64,000 bases of DNA from Desulfosarcina widdelii (GCF_009688965.1 NZ_AP021875.1:7233719-7297718), one strand, 5' to 3'; shown: positions 15,663 to 25,387, counted from the stretch's first letter. The notes: generated by a model from the letters alone, not told the origin. Numbers and translations: made by a program.

Positions 15663-16949
15663 GAAGAGGGAATCCCCAGCCTTCTCCAGCGCAGCCTTGG
15701 CTTCCCCAACAACATACAACGATCCGGCGACACAAACGGCATCGTCGGGCTTGACTGTGGCCAGGGCATGCCGCAGGGCGTCGCCGACGTCCTCGATGAC
15801 TTCGATGTTCGCAATCAGGGATGCGGCCACTTCTCGAAGGACGGCGGTGGGCAATGCCCGGTCGATTTTGGGGCGGGTGATAATCAGCCGTTCGCAAGGG
15901 GCCAGGAGGTCCTTGAGGATGGCCTCGTAGGGCTTGTCGTCCAAAATGCCGGCCACCATGGTAATGGGCCTTCCGGCCAGGTTGTCCTGCAAAAAGCGGC
16001 TCAGGCTGCGGGCGGCCATGAGGTTGTGGGCGCCGTCCAGAATAACGAATGGCTTCTGGGAAACCACCTCCAGGCGCCCCGGCCAGTTGTTGAGGATCAG
16101 GCCGGCCTGGATGTTTTCCATGGAGATTTCCGCGCCGCCGCGCATAAGTGCTTCGCAGGTGGCCAGGGTCAGGGATGCGTTTTCCACCTGGTGGCTGCCG
16201 ATTAGGCCGGTTTGCATGCCGGTCCAGGTGTGGTCGAATCCCCAGTAGGAAAATCGATTCTGCCCGTTGCGACGCACCCGGAAATCGCGGCCCTTCAGAT
16301 AGACCGGGGCGGATTTCTCGGCGGCAATGTTTTCGACCACCTTCTTGGCGGTTTTCTGGGTCACGCCGGTGATCACCGGGATGCCCGGTTTGATAATGCC
16401 GGCCTTTTCTCCGGTAATGGCCGCGATGGTATCGCCAAGATAAGTTTTGTGTTCAAGCGAAATGTTCGTAATGACCGTTGCGGCGGGGGAGACCACATTG
16501 GTTGCGTCCATGCGCCCGCCCATCCCGGTCTCGATTACGGCGTAGTCCACCCCATGGCGGCCGAACTCGTGAAAGGCCATGGCGGTGGAGAACTCGAAGA
16601 AGGTGGGTTCCCGGTCGCCGTAATGGACGGCTTTGACCGCTTCCCAGGAGGCCACTACATCGTCGTCGGCGATGGGCAGACTGTTGATGCAGATCCGTTC
16701 GTTGAACTTGATCAGGTGCGGCGACGTGTAGAGCCCCACACGGTAGCCGGCCTGTTGGAGGATCGTGGCCAGTGCCGATGCGATGGAGCCTTTGCCGTTG
16801 GTGCCGGCGATGTGAACTGCGCGAAAAGTGTCCTGGGGATTGCCGAGGCCCTTTAGGATGTTGCCGATGGTCTCGAGGCCGAGGATGATGCCGAATCGCC
16901 GCATGCCGAACATGGCATCGAGACATTCGCGATACGCCCTGGTTGACAT
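15654..16949 (-). CDS. folC: Folylpolyglutamate synthase / dihydrofolate synthase
   Basis: FolC joins glutamate to dihydropteroate or tetrahydrofolates, using ATP, in folate biosynthesis. The 431-residue protein has the Mur-ligase nucleotide loop AGTNGKGS (about residues 40-47), FSTAMAFHEF, ETGMGGRMDATN and NISLEHKTYLG with the Mg ligands, and DGAHN in the C-terminal domain. The frame can be extended upstream to 16988, but ATG 16949 has AGGAGG 7 nt ahead and is the better start. The last residues GDSLFQI and the TGA stop lie within the right inverted repeat of the neighbouring IS, so the native C-terminus may have been altered slightly. Confidence 0.92.
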   Translation of the reverse strand: MSTRAYRECLDAMFGMRRFGIILGLETIGNILKGLGNPQDTFRAVHIAGTNGKGSIASALATILQQAGYRVGLYTSPHLIKFNERICINSLPIADDDVVASWEAVKAVHYGDREPTFFEFSTAMAFHEFGRHGVDYAVIETGMGGRMDATNVVSPAATVITNISLEHKTYLGDTIAAITGEKAGIIKPGIPVITGVTQKTAKKVVENIAAEKSAPVYLKGRDFRVRRNGQNRFSYWGFDHTWTGMQTGLIGSHQVENASLTLATCEALMRGGAEISMENIQAGLILNNWPGRLEVVSQKPFVILDGAHNLMAARSLSRFLQDNLAGRPITMVAGILDDKPYEAILKDLLAPCERLIITRPKIDRALPTAVLREVAASLIANIEVIEDVGDALRHALATVKPDDAVCVAGSLYVVGEAKAALEKAGDSLFQI

Positions 16950-17118
16950 GGCTTCGCCTCCTGATTCCCTTGCGTATGCACACCCCACCGACGGCGTCTT
17001 TTTGTTGGACGAAATGAACGGTTGGTTCTGCCATACTCCGGACGGGCACCTCTGCGGCTCGCAGGAAATGCGTCAGGCCGGTGGTCTGGCTTGATTGGTT
17101 CGGGTGGAGTAAAAGAGA

Positions 17119-17147
17119 AACCCGGCGGGGATGTCCCACACCGGGTT
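17119..17147 (-). terminator. Terminator of rpsU
   Basis: On the minus strand AACCCGG and CCGGGTT form the outer stem of a hairpin with an inner TGGG/CCCC pairing, followed by TCTCTTTT. It starts about 20 bp past the rpsU stop. Confidence 0.75.
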
Positions 17148-17167
17148 ATGGTGTCAAACGGATGCTG

Positions 17168-17374
17168 CTAACGATATCTCCTGCTTCTTGCTGCTGCGAT
17201 ACGCTGGCGGCGCAGGGCCTCACGTTGTTTGCGACGGCGATACTCGCTCGGTTTCTCGTAGCTTTTTTTCAACTTCAGGCGCTTGAAGAGGCCATCGTTC
17301 TGGATCTTTTTCTTCAGAATACGCATGGCTTTTTCGAGATCGTTATCGAAAACCTTGACTTCAATTGCTTTCAA
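17168..17374 (-). CDS. rpsU: Small ribosomal subunit protein bS21
   Basis: bS21 is a basic protein of the 30S subunit that assists initiation-site recognition. The 68-residue sequence matches the family end to end: an N-terminal strand AIEVKVFDNDLEKAMRILKKK, then a helix LKLKKSYEKPSEYRRRKQ and an arginine-rich tail. The start is TTG at 17374; no ATG is available, and a G-rich GGGGGG sequence lies 10 nt upstream. A good sigma-70 promoter is about 90 bp upstream (17466-17494). It forms a single-gene unit with its own terminator. Confidence 0.95.
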   Translation of the reverse strand: MKAIEVKVFDNDLEKAMRILKKKIQNDGLFKRLKLKKSYEKPSEYRRRKQREALRRQRIAAARSRRYR

Positions 17375-17465
17375 ACTGGCTCAACCCCCCTTTTTCCCAT
17401 CGCCTGGTCATGCTGCTTGGCTATATCTCAAACCTGATGGTTATTTTCAAAATTTTAAAACGTAA

Positions 17466-17494
17466 TTAATAGCAAATAAAGATAGGATGATCAA
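17466..17494 (-). promoter_or_regulatory. Sigma-70 promoter of rpsU
   Basis: On the minus strand TTGATC and TATTAA are 17 bp apart within an AT-rich stretch, 90-120 bp before the rpsU start. Confidence 0.6.
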
Positions 17495-17531
17495 GTAAAA
17501 TTTAAGTGGCTCGTGCAAAAAAGGATGCCTT

Positions 17532-17584
17532 CTGGACGCTCCCGGATCAGGTCCGGGGCAGGCTTATCAAGTCCGGCATGACGA
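17532..17584. repeat. Dispersed palindromic repeat, copy 3 (rearranged)
   Basis: Contains CTGGACGCTCCCGGATCAGG, then TCCGGGGCAGGCT and TATCAAGTCCGGCATGACGA, the last matching the right end of the copies at 12140 and 13697. It looks like an element with an internal duplication. Confidence 0.6.
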
Positions 17585-17620
17585 GCCGGAGACTACTTAC
17601 GAGTCAACCAACTTTGACCA

Positions 17621-17661
17621 TAAAATAAAAACGGTGAAACCGCCGTTGACGGTTTCACCGT
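17621..17661 (-). terminator. Terminator of adk
   Basis: Perfect 12-bp stem (ACGGTGAAACCG and its complement, 17631-17642 and 17650-17661) followed on the minus strand by TTTTATTTTA. It starts 10 bp after the adk stop. Confidence 0.88.
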
Positions 17662-17671
17662 TGCATTCGGA

Positions 17672-18343
17672 TTAGTCCAGCTTGGAGACCAGTTCGGCGG
17701 TAACTTCCTTCACGCTGGGGGCGCCGTCCAGGGTGATGTATTTCAGGCCTGCGCCGGCCAGATCTTTGAAATAGTAGGCCGATGCCAGGGTGCCTTCAGT
17801 GGTGTCATAGTAAATGTTGTGGCGTTTGTTGATGGCTGCTTCGTCCTGATCGTCGTCGCGGGTCTTCAGGTCGCCGCCGCACACCCGGCACTTGTCTCCG
17901 TCGGGTTTGATGGCGTCGATGTAGATGTTGTTGGGATGGTTGTTGTCGTTGACGCACAGGCGGCGGCCCATGATGCGGTTTTTGGCAATTTCGCGGTCCA
18001 GAAGGATTTCCACGACAATGTCAAGGGCCATGCCGGCTTCCTTGAGGGCCTCGTCCAGTTTGATGGCCTGATTCTTGTTGCGGGGGAACCCGTCCAGCAG
18101 CCAGCCGTTTTTACAGTCGTCTTGTTTCAGACGGTCGAGGATCATGGGAATGGTGATCTCGTCGGGTACCAGATCGCCCTTGTCGATGTAAGCTTTGGCC
18201 TGGGCGCCCAGTTCGGTGCCTTTGCCGATATTTTCGCGAAAGATCGCCCCGGATTCGATATGCGGGGTGTTGTACTTATCTTTCAGGATTGCACCCTGGG
18301 TTCCCTTGCCACTGCCGTTGGGGCCAAAAAACAAGATGTTCAT
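17672..18343 (-). CDS. adk: Adenylate kinase with metal-binding lid of the Desulfovibrio gigas type
   Basis: Adenylate kinase converts ATP and AMP into two ADP. The 223-residue protein has the P-loop GPNGSGKGTQ (residues 7-16), the AMP-site RENIGKGT, WLLDGFPRN and the RDDD lid segment. The lid has Cys130, His136, Cys152 and Cys155, an exact C-X5-H-X15-C-X2-C set, the metal ligands described for D. gigas adenylate kinase, which binds zinc, cobalt or iron. This differs from the usual four-Cys lid. The reading frame extends upstream, but ATG 18343 has GGAGAAG ahead and begins at the conserved MNILFFG. Own terminator downstream. Confidence 0.95.
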   Translation of the reverse strand: MNILFFGPNGSGKGTQGAILKDKYNTPHIESGAIFRENIGKGTELGAQAKAYIDKGDLVPDEITIPMILDRLKQDDCKNGWLLDGFPRNKNQAIKLDEALKEAGMALDIVVEILLDREIAKNRIMGRRLCVNDNNHPNNIYIDAIKPDGDKCRVCGGDLKTRDDDQDEAAINKRHNIYYDTTEGTLASAYYFKDLAGAGLKYITLDGAPSVKEVTAELVSKLD

Positions 18344-18618
18344 TCCGCTTCTCCTTTCTTCGTCCCGTGAATGGCTACACAGGATCAATGAAAATGCCAA
18401 TCGCACCGCGATTTCAAAAGTCCGCTTTACCAATCTGAAAGCGAGGCTTTTGGGGACCATCGCCGGGTGCCGTTCGTTTCTGCTTGATGCGGCCGACAAA
18501 ACCGCATCCTGATTTTAAGTGGTTGAATACAGGCGGGCTGGCACCGCAGGGATCTTTTCCAGCTAACGTGCGTTAGTACAGAATGTGCTGAAGCTTGTCA
18601 AGCAAACACATGTTCCCC
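18344..18618. other. Leader and intergenic region upstream of adk
   Basis: No separate gene is supported. An in-frame upstream extension of adk to 18499 lacks family similarity. The diverged palindromic element at 18619-18740 follows. Confidence 0.5.
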
Positions 18619-18740
18619 ATAAACCGGCCAATTCGACCGATATCCGTGTTATACGAAGATTTTTATCCTCAGAATATCAACCAGATGCCTCCGGCAAAAA
18701 TTTTCGGAAGCCTTGATCTCGGCCGAATTGACCGATTTAT
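18619..18740 (+). repeat. Imperfect-palindrome element, copy A (diverged termini)
   Basis: This 122-bp element shares with the copies at 50.4, 52.1 and 56.0 kb the core CCGATATC, then TATCCTCAGAATATCAACCA, CTCCGGCAAAAATTTTC and CTTGATCTCGGCCG. Its ends are a 26-nt inverted repeat with 4 mismatches starting ATAAACCGGCCAATTCGACC, unlike the GTGCCCGTCCAGAAAT ends of the other three copies. It lies between cca (3' end) and adk (5' end), outside any gene. Confidence 0.75.
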
Positions 18741-18781
18741 ACATTAATACGAGGAAGCCACATATCGCTTCAAATCATCCA

Positions 18782-20191
18782 TCATCTGTCTTCCGCCCTC
18801 CGATCCAAATATGCGCGGACCCACGCCAACGCCCGATTCCGTGTGGCCAGTTCACCGGACAGGCGCCGTTCATGCACCTGTTTTATAATACGCCCGATCA
18901 AAGGAGATGGTGCCAGGCCGAAGATCTCCATGAGATCGTGCCCGTCGATCAGCGGGGGCAGGGCGGCCCGGCGGCTGCAAAAGTCCCGGTAGGCGTTCAG
19001 CAATTCACTGCAGAAGTGGATGAAGCCTTCGTCCCTGCCGTCGATCACCGGCCGCTTGGCCATGATGTCGGCCATGGTATGCACGACGATGGGCAGGGTC
19101 ATATCGCCGCAGCGGTTGAAAAAGCGGATCATGCCGCGCCGGCCGAGATTGTCGTTTTCAGACGCCAGATAAAGAAAGAGCGGCCGGATATGGTGACGAA
19201 TGATGGCATCGGCGGTCTGGCGCTGTTTGCGGGACAGGTGCAGCCTTTCGGAAGCGCCGGCGGCAATGTCGGCGCTTTTGGCCGCATGGCCGTAAAAATG
19301 GACCTGTCCCGCCGCATCCACCCGGCGTGTGGCGGGTTTGCCCACATCGTGAAGCAGGCAGGCATATTTGAGTATGGGCGCGTGGTCGACCAGATGCTGT
19401 TTTTCGGCAAGGTCGGACAGCTCCGGATAGCGGGAGTCGAACTCGATGATCAGCCGTTCCATGTGGGCATAGGCCTGGAGGCTGTGCTCGAATACATCGA
19501 AGGCGTGGTAACGGTTCTGGCCGCAGCCTACGGCGGGTGCAAGTTCCGGGAAGATCGAAATCAGCAGGCCGCTTTCCGCCATATCGCGGATGTGCGGCGC
19601 CGAACGATCGCAGGCCAGCAGTTTTTCCAGCTCGGCCCAGACCCGTTCGGCGGCAACGCTTCCGATCAGGTGGTGATGGCTGGCAATGGCGGTCCGGGTT
19701 TCGGAATCGATGGAAAATCCCAGCACGGCGGCCAGGCGGTAGGCCCGAACCAGACGGGCCGGGTCTTTTTCCAGGGCGGTTGAGGAGACCATGCGAATGG
19801 TCCGTCGCTGCATGTCGGCCAGGCCGCCGGTGCAGTCCACCAGTTGGCGGGACCGGACATCCCAGGCCAGGGCGTTGACGGTAAAGTCCCGCCGCTGCAA
19901 ATCGACCTCGATGCCGGGGCCGTCGAGGGGGCTGAGGTCGATCATGGTTTCCGGCGAGGCCACCCGCAGCACCTCGAAGCCTTTGTTGCCCAGGTCCACA
20001 ACGGTTCCGCCGGTTTTTGCGGCGATCTGCCCGGCGATCCGGCGGATGTCGCCAGCCACCGCCAGATCGAAATCCGCCGGTCGACGGCCGGCCAGTAGGT
20101 CTCGCACGCTTCCGCCAACCAGGTAGACGGCATCGGTGGTTTCAGGCAGAAACTTCAGATCGAAGCGGGAGAAGTCAGGCATAGCTTGCAT
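18782..20191 (-). CDS. cca: tRNA nucleotidyltransferase / poly(A) polymerase family with HD domain
   Basis: This class II nucleotidyltransferase probably adds or repairs the CCA end of tRNAs; some relatives are poly(A) polymerases or A-adding enzymes. The 469-residue protein has the head motif YLVGGSVRDLLAGR with the catalytic DFDLA carboxylates (about residues 22-45), the RRDFTVNALA motif, the neck segment DPARLVRAYRLA, and then an HD phosphohydrolase domain with HDVGKP (about residues 265-270). ATG at 20182 (MPDFSRF) is an alternative start. The exact specificity cannot be told from the sequence, so the symbol is provisional. Confidence 0.88.
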   Translation of the reverse strand: MQAMPDFSRFDLKFLPETTDAVYLVGGSVRDLLAGRRPADFDLAVAGDIRRIAGQIAAKTGGTVVDLGNKGFEVLRVASPETMIDLSPLDGPGIEVDLQRRDFTVNALAWDVRSRQLVDCTGGLADMQRRTIRMVSSTALEKDPARLVRAYRLAAVLGFSIDSETRTAIASHHHLIGSVAAERVWAELEKLLACDRSAPHIRDMAESGLLISIFPELAPAVGCGQNRYHAFDVFEHSLQAYAHMERLIIEFDSRYPELSDLAEKQHLVDHAPILKYACLLHDVGKPATRRVDAAGQVHFYGHAAKSADIAAGASERLHLSRKQRQTADAIIRHHIRPLFLYLASENDNLGRRGMIRFFNRCGDMTLPIVVHTMADIMAKRPVIDGRDEGFIHFCSELLNAYRDFCSRRAALPPLIDGHDLMEIFGLAPSPLIGRIIKQVHERRLSGELATRNRALAWVRAYLDRRAEDR

Positions 20192-20230
20192 TGACGACTA
20201 TTGGCTTTTGGTCATTTTTACGCAGGCAGG

Positions 20231-20258
20231 GTAGGGGCGAAAAATTTTTCGCCCTTAC
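20231..20258. repeat. Palindrome upstream of cca
   Basis: GTAGGGGCGAAAAA is followed by TTTTTCGCCCTTAC, a near-perfect 28-bp palindrome (one mismatch). It lies between the divergent cca and rho genes and may act as an RNA hairpin or be a small dispersed repeat. Confidence 0.55.
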
Positions 20259-20331
20259 GACCGCAAATGATCGACCCGTAAATTGCCTGGAAAAGCGTTT
20301 ACGATCATGGTCCGGATGGATTCAAATTCTC

Positions 20332-20358
20332 TTGACACCGGCGAAATCATGATATAAT
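20332..20358 (+). promoter_or_regulatory. Sigma-70 promoter of rho with a long leader
   Basis: Consensus TTGACA (20332-20337) and TATAAT (20353-20358) with a short 15-bp spacer. It predicts a leader of about 275 nt before rho, a gene that in several bacteria is controlled by termination in its own leader. Confidence 0.7.
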
Positions 20359-20639
20359 TGTTCAGATATTCCCACGGGCAGACCCGCTCCGGGGAACATT
20401 TTTCGATAACCTCTATCACAAAAGCACGCATATTCCTCCAAAAAAAACCAACAGCCCAACCCAATTCACCTGAAGGCACCGTAGCATCATGAAACCTGGA
20501 ATGCAGGCTTGGGGGGCATCGCCTTATCGCCGTTGCAGGTAATCGGTCGTGCTGTTGTATCGACATCCCAAATGGTCGTTTCGCGAACACCGAAAATTCA
20601 AGCCATGCGCGCTAACCCATCCTAACGTGGAGTGTTTTA
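20359..20639 (+). other. Long untranslated leader of rho
   Basis: No coding frame is supported between the rho promoter and the rho start at 20640. The stretch is not notably C-rich, so classical rut-type autoregulation is not evident from the sequence. Confidence 0.4.
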
Positions 20640-21887
<1,248 letters not shown>

Positions 21888-21914
21888 AATTATTTATAGG
21901 GGGTTGAAATTACA

Positions 21915-22127
21915 ATGAAAACCAATATTCATCCGGAATATTTCGATACAACCATCCAGTGTGCCTGCGGCAACGTCGTGGAGGTTGGATCGACGAAAAA
22001 GGATATCCGCGTGGAAATTTGCTCCAAATGCCACCCGTTTTTCACCGGCAAACAGAAACTGGTGGATACGGCCGGCCGTATCGAGCGGTTCAGAAAAAAA
22101 TACGAAAAGTTTCAGAAGAATCAGTAG
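21915..22127 (+). CDS. rpmE: Large ribosomal subunit protein bL31 (zinc type)
   Basis: bL31 bridges the 50S and 30S subunits. The 70-residue protein begins MKTNIHPEYFDTTIQCACGN and has a four-ligand set formed by the CAC and CSKCHPF segments (Cys16, Cys18, Cys37, Cys40 approximately), the zinc-binding form of the protein; strains often also have a zinc-free paralogue for zinc shortage. The C-terminal KLVDTAGRIERFRKKY is the family signature. Gene order rho-rpmE-prfA-prmC is common in deltaproteobacteria. Confidence 0.97.
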   Translation: MKTNIHPEYFDTTIQCACGNVVEVGSTKKDIRVEICSKCHPFFTGKQKLVDTAGRIERFRKKYEKFQKNQ

Positions 22128-22311
22128 CGCGTTTATCCCCATCTTTTTTTTCAGGCTGCATCCGGTGCCCGGTCGAACAGACCGGCACCGGGTCCCGCCA
22201 GCCCCGAGCGTTTCATTACCCGATCCCATTTTATAATAGTAGGCGGATGCCCTGCCGGCGACACATCGGTAATTGGCTGGAAAGGTTGTCCGTTAGTATC
22301 CGGGGGTTCCC

Positions 22312-23388
22312 ATGTTTGACAAATTAAAAGGTGTGGAAGACCGTTTCAAGGAGCTGGAGCGGCTGCTGTCCGATCCAAAAGTGGTTCAGGACCGGGACGC
22401 TTACCAGAAATACATTCGTGAGCACGCCGAGATTTCGACAGTCGTGGCTGCCTTTCGGCAGTTCAAGCAGGTGGATCGGGAATTGGACGACAGCCTCGAC
22501 CTGCTTAACGATGACGACCCGGAGATGAAGGCCATGGCGGCCGAAGAGGTCGAACGGCTGGAGGCGGAAAAAGAGCGGCTCAAAGAAGAACTGAAGGTGC
22601 TGTTGATCCCCAAGGATCCCTTGGACGACAAGAACGTGATTCTTGAAATTCGCGCCGGTACCGGCGGCGACGAGGCCGGACTTTTTGCCGGCGACCTGTT
22701 CAAGATGTACCAGCGTTATGCCGACGCCCGGGGGTGGAAGGTCGAGGTGATGGATCATCACGCCACCGGGGTGGGTGGGCTTAAAGAGATCATTGCCAGT
22801 GTCAACGGCAAAGGCGCCTACAGCCGACTGAAATTTGAAAGCGGCACCCATCGCGTCCAGCGTGTGCCGACCACCGAGACCCAGGGGCGCATCCACACCT
22901 CGGCGGTGACCGTGGCGGTGCTGCCCGAGGCCGAGGAGATCGAACTCAAGATCGACCCCAACGAACTCAAGGTGGATGTCTACCGATCCTCGGGACCCGG
23001 CGGCCAGTCGGTCAACACCACCGATTCGGCGGTGCGCATCACCCACCTGCCTTCCGGTCTGGTGGTTACCTGCCAGGACGAAAAATCCCAGCATAAAAAC
23101 AAGGCCAAGGCCTTGAAGGTTCTGCGGTCCCGTCTGTTCGACCAGATGGTCCGCGAGCAGAACGAGGAGCGCTCCCAGAACCGCAAGAGCCAGGTGGGCA
23201 GCGGCGACCGCAGCGAACGTATTCGGACCTACAATTTTCCCCAGGGGCGGGTCACCGATCATCGCATCGGACTGACCTTGTATAAACTGGATACCATTTT
23301 GCAGGGCGACGTGGACGAGGTCATCGATCCGCTGATCACCCACTACCAGAGCCAGGCTCTCCAGCATGCCGAAGGCGCCGATGCCTGA
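22312..23388 (+). CDS. prfA: Peptide chain release factor 1
   Basis: RF1 recognises UAA and UAG and triggers peptide release. The 358-residue protein has the N-terminal helical domain, the GGQ catalytic loop (SSGPGGQSVNTTDSAVR) at about residue 230, and the codon-recognition region with RVPTTETQGRIHTSA, where the PxT tripeptide (PTT) determines UAG reading. The end overlaps prmC by 23 bp, fitting co-expression with the enzyme that methylates its GGQ glutamine. Confidence 0.97.
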   Translation: MFDKLKGVEDRFKELERLLSDPKVVQDRDAYQKYIREHAEISTVVAAFRQFKQVDRELDDSLDLLNDDDPEMKAMAAEEVERLEAEKERLKEELKVLLIPKDPLDDKNVILEIRAGTGGDEAGLFAGDLFKMYQRYADARGWKVEVMDHHATGVGGLKEIIASVNGKGAYSRLKFESGTHRVQRVPTTETQGRIHTSAVTVAVLPEAEEIELKIDPNELKVDVYRSSGPGGQSVNTTDSAVRITHLPSGLVVTCQDEKSQHKNKAKALKVLRSRLFDQMVREQNEERSQNRKSQVGSGDRSERIRTYNFPQGRVTDHRIGLTLYKLDTILQGDVDEVIDPLITHYQSQALQHAEGADA

Positions 23389-24268
23389 ACCGGAAACATG
23401 GACCTTGCTGCGGTTGGTGCGATGGACCACCGGTTATTTTCAGGAGCACGATATCGAAAGTGCGCGCAGTGAGGCGGAAATCCTGCTGGCCCATTGCCTG
23501 GGAATGCGTCGCATCGACCTTTACCTGAACCACGACAAGCCGCTGACGGAAGCGGAACTGGCAAACTTCAAGGCCCTGATCAAACGGCGAATCGCCCGTG
23601 TGCCGCTGGCCTATATCACCGGCAGCCGGGAATTCTGGTCCCTGCCGTTGGCCGTCGGCCCGTCGGTGCTGATTCCCCGCCCGGAAACCGAATGTCTGGT
23701 GGAGGCGGTGCTGCCCGTTCTCGATGATCCCGACGGTCAACCTAAACGGGTGCTGGACCTGGGCACCGGTTCGGGAGCCATTACCATCGCCTTGGCCCAC
23801 GAGCATCCCGAACACTGCTATGTGGCCATGGATCGGTACCCGTCGGCCCTGAAGATCGCCAGGCAAAATGCCCGCACCCACCGTGTGGACCATTGCATCC
23901 AATGGTTCTGCGGCGACTTTTATGCGTCCCTGGCAGACCGGGGGGATGGCTTTGACCTCATCGTCTCCAACCCGCCCTATATCTGCAGCGGCGACATGGC
24001 TGCGCTGCAGCCGGAAATCCGCCTGCACGAACCGGTTTCGGCCCTGGATGGCGGCGAGGACGGCCTGCTGTATTTGCGGCAGATCATTGCGTCGTCCCAT
24101 GACTATCTGAAGGGCGGCGGCCTGCTGGCCCTGGAGATGGGCTGCGACCAGGCCGATGCGGTCCGGTCCATCGCCAATGATGTCGGCTGCTATGTTTCGG
24201 TGCGTGTCATCAAAGATTACAGTGGATTGGATCGGATTGCGGTGATGGAGAAAATATCTGAAAGCTGA
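23366..24268 (+). CDS. prmC: Release factor glutamine methyltransferase
   Basis: PrmC uses S-adenosylmethionine to methylate the GGQ glutamine of RF1 and RF2. The 300-residue protein has the N-terminal substrate-recognition helices (SEAEILLAHCLGMRRIDLYL), the SAM loop VLDLGTGSGAI, and the catalytic NPPY motif (SNPPYICSGD, about residue 208). It overlaps prfA by 23 bp, so the two are co-translated. An alternative start is ATG at 23384 (MPEPETW). Confidence 0.97.
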   Translation: MPKAPMPEPETWTLLRLVRWTTGYFQEHDIESARSEAEILLAHCLGMRRIDLYLNHDKPLTEAELANFKALIKRRIARVPLAYITGSREFWSLPLAVGPSVLIPRPETECLVEAVLPVLDDPDGQPKRVLDLGTGSGAITIALAHEHPEHCYVAMDRYPSALKIARQNARTHRVDHCIQWFCGDFYASLADRGDGFDLIVSNPPYICSGDMAALQPEIRLHEPVSALDGGEDGLLYLRQIIASSHDYLKGGGLLALEMGCDQADAVRSIANDVGCYVSVRVIKDYSGLDRIAVMEKISES

Positions 24269-24337
24269 AAGCTGAAAGTTCGAAGATGAAAGTTACTGAC
24301 CCATGAAATTTGCTTTCAGCCTTGAGCCTTCAGCTCA
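24261..24337. repeat. Inverted repeat between prmC and rpsB
   Basis: CTGAAAGCTGAAAG at the left matches the reverse complement of CTTTCAGCCTTGAGCCTTCAGC at the right, so the transcript can form a long imperfect hairpin. The left arm overlaps the prmC stop. Such CTGAAAG repeats may be dispersed elements or a weak terminator. Confidence 0.5.
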
Positions 24338-24345
24338 AAAAAGGC

Positions 24346-24374
24346 TTGCGACCCGCAATGTTTTTTGTTAACTA
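24346..24374 (+). promoter_or_regulatory. Candidate promoter of rpsB-tsf, with leader
   Basis: TTGCGA and TAACTA are 17 bp apart in an AT-rich stretch, giving a leader of about 110 nt before rpsB. The leader contains a CCACA/TGTGG hairpin and a GGAAAG-rich segment, and could be the target of S2 autoregulation known in other proteobacteria. Confidence 0.5.
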
Positions 24375-24493
24375 AACTCGTTTTTAAACCACACGCCTGT
24401 GGACCCGGTCCCGGTGCTTTCCGCAAGGAAAGAAGGAAAGTCGGATTCGGGGGTGAAGCGGGCGAAGGCAAAACCAACAGCAAGGAGAGAATC

Positions 24494-25387
24494 ATGGCTT
24501 ACGTTACAATGAAAGAACTGCTGGAAGCCGGTGTCCATTTCGGGCACCAGACCAAACGCTGGAACCCCAAGATGAAGCCCTATATTTTCGGGGCCCGAAA
24601 CGGCATCTACATCGTCGATCTGCAAAAAACGGTCAGAATGTTCCGCGATGCCTACGACTTCATCGTGGATACGGTTGCGTCCGGCAAGAGCCTGCTTTTC
24701 GTGGGAACCAAGAAACAGGCCCGCGAATCGATTTACGAAGAGGCCAACCGCGCCGAAATGTTTTATGTCCACAACCGCTGGCTGGGCGGTATGATGACCA
24801 ATTTCCAGACCGTCAAGAAAAGCGTCGATCGACTGAACTATCTCAATACCATCGAAAACGACGGTTCCATCGAGCTGTTCCCCAAAAAGGAACGGTTGAA
24901 GCTGGGCAAGGAGCGTGCAAAGCTCGACAGCACCCTGGGCGGCATCCGCAGCATGACCAAACTGCCCGGTGCTCTTTTTATCATCGATCCCAAAAACGAA
25001 GCCATCGCCGTGCGCGAAGGCCGCCGATTGGGCATTCCCATCGTGGCCGTTGTCGACACCAACTGCGATCCCGATGAAATCGACCATCCCATTCCCGGCA
25101 ACGACGACGCCATCCGGGCCATCCGCCTGATTACTTCCAAAATGGCCGATGCCTGCATCGAAGGAAAGGCGCGCTTCAAGGAGCGTCAGCAGGCTGAGGC
25201 CGACAAGGGAGAAGAAGCCACCGAACTGGAGACCGCCGCGGCGGAACTCAAACCCGGAGAACGCAAAGTGATTTCCGACGGCACCGACGGACCGGTGGTC
25301 GAGATTATCCGCAAGGGTGCCGCAGCGGAAGCCGGTGAGACCGAAGAAGAGGCAGCAACACCAGAAGCAGAACCTACGGGAGAATAA
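24494..25387 (+). CDS. rpsB: Small ribosomal subunit protein uS2
   Basis: uS2 is a 30S protein that helps anchor bS1 to the ribosome. The protein has 297 residues from ATG 24494, which follows AAGGAGAG; an upstream in-frame extension to 24365 is not family-like. Conserved parts are LLEAGVHFGHQTKRWNPKM, YVHNRWLGGMMTNFQT, and IVAVVDTNCDP. The last 60 residues are an acidic, low-complexity tail rich in Glu and Ala (EEAATPEAEPTGE), longer than in Escherichia coli S2. It is followed by tsf after 5 bp, the usual pair. Confidence 0.97.
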   Translation: MAYVTMKELLEAGVHFGHQTKRWNPKMKPYIFGARNGIYIVDLQKTVRMFRDAYDFIVDTVASGKSLLFVGTKKQARESIYEEANRAEMFYVHNRWLGGMMTNFQTVKKSVDRLNYLNTIENDGSIELFPKKERLKLGKERAKLDSTLGGIRSMTKLPGALFIIDPKNEAIAVREGRRLGIPIVAVVDTNCDPDEIDHPIPGNDDAIRAIRLITSKMADACIEGKARFKERQQAEADKGEEATELETAAAELKPGERKVISDGTDGPVVEIIRKGAAAEAGETEEEAATPEAEPTGE

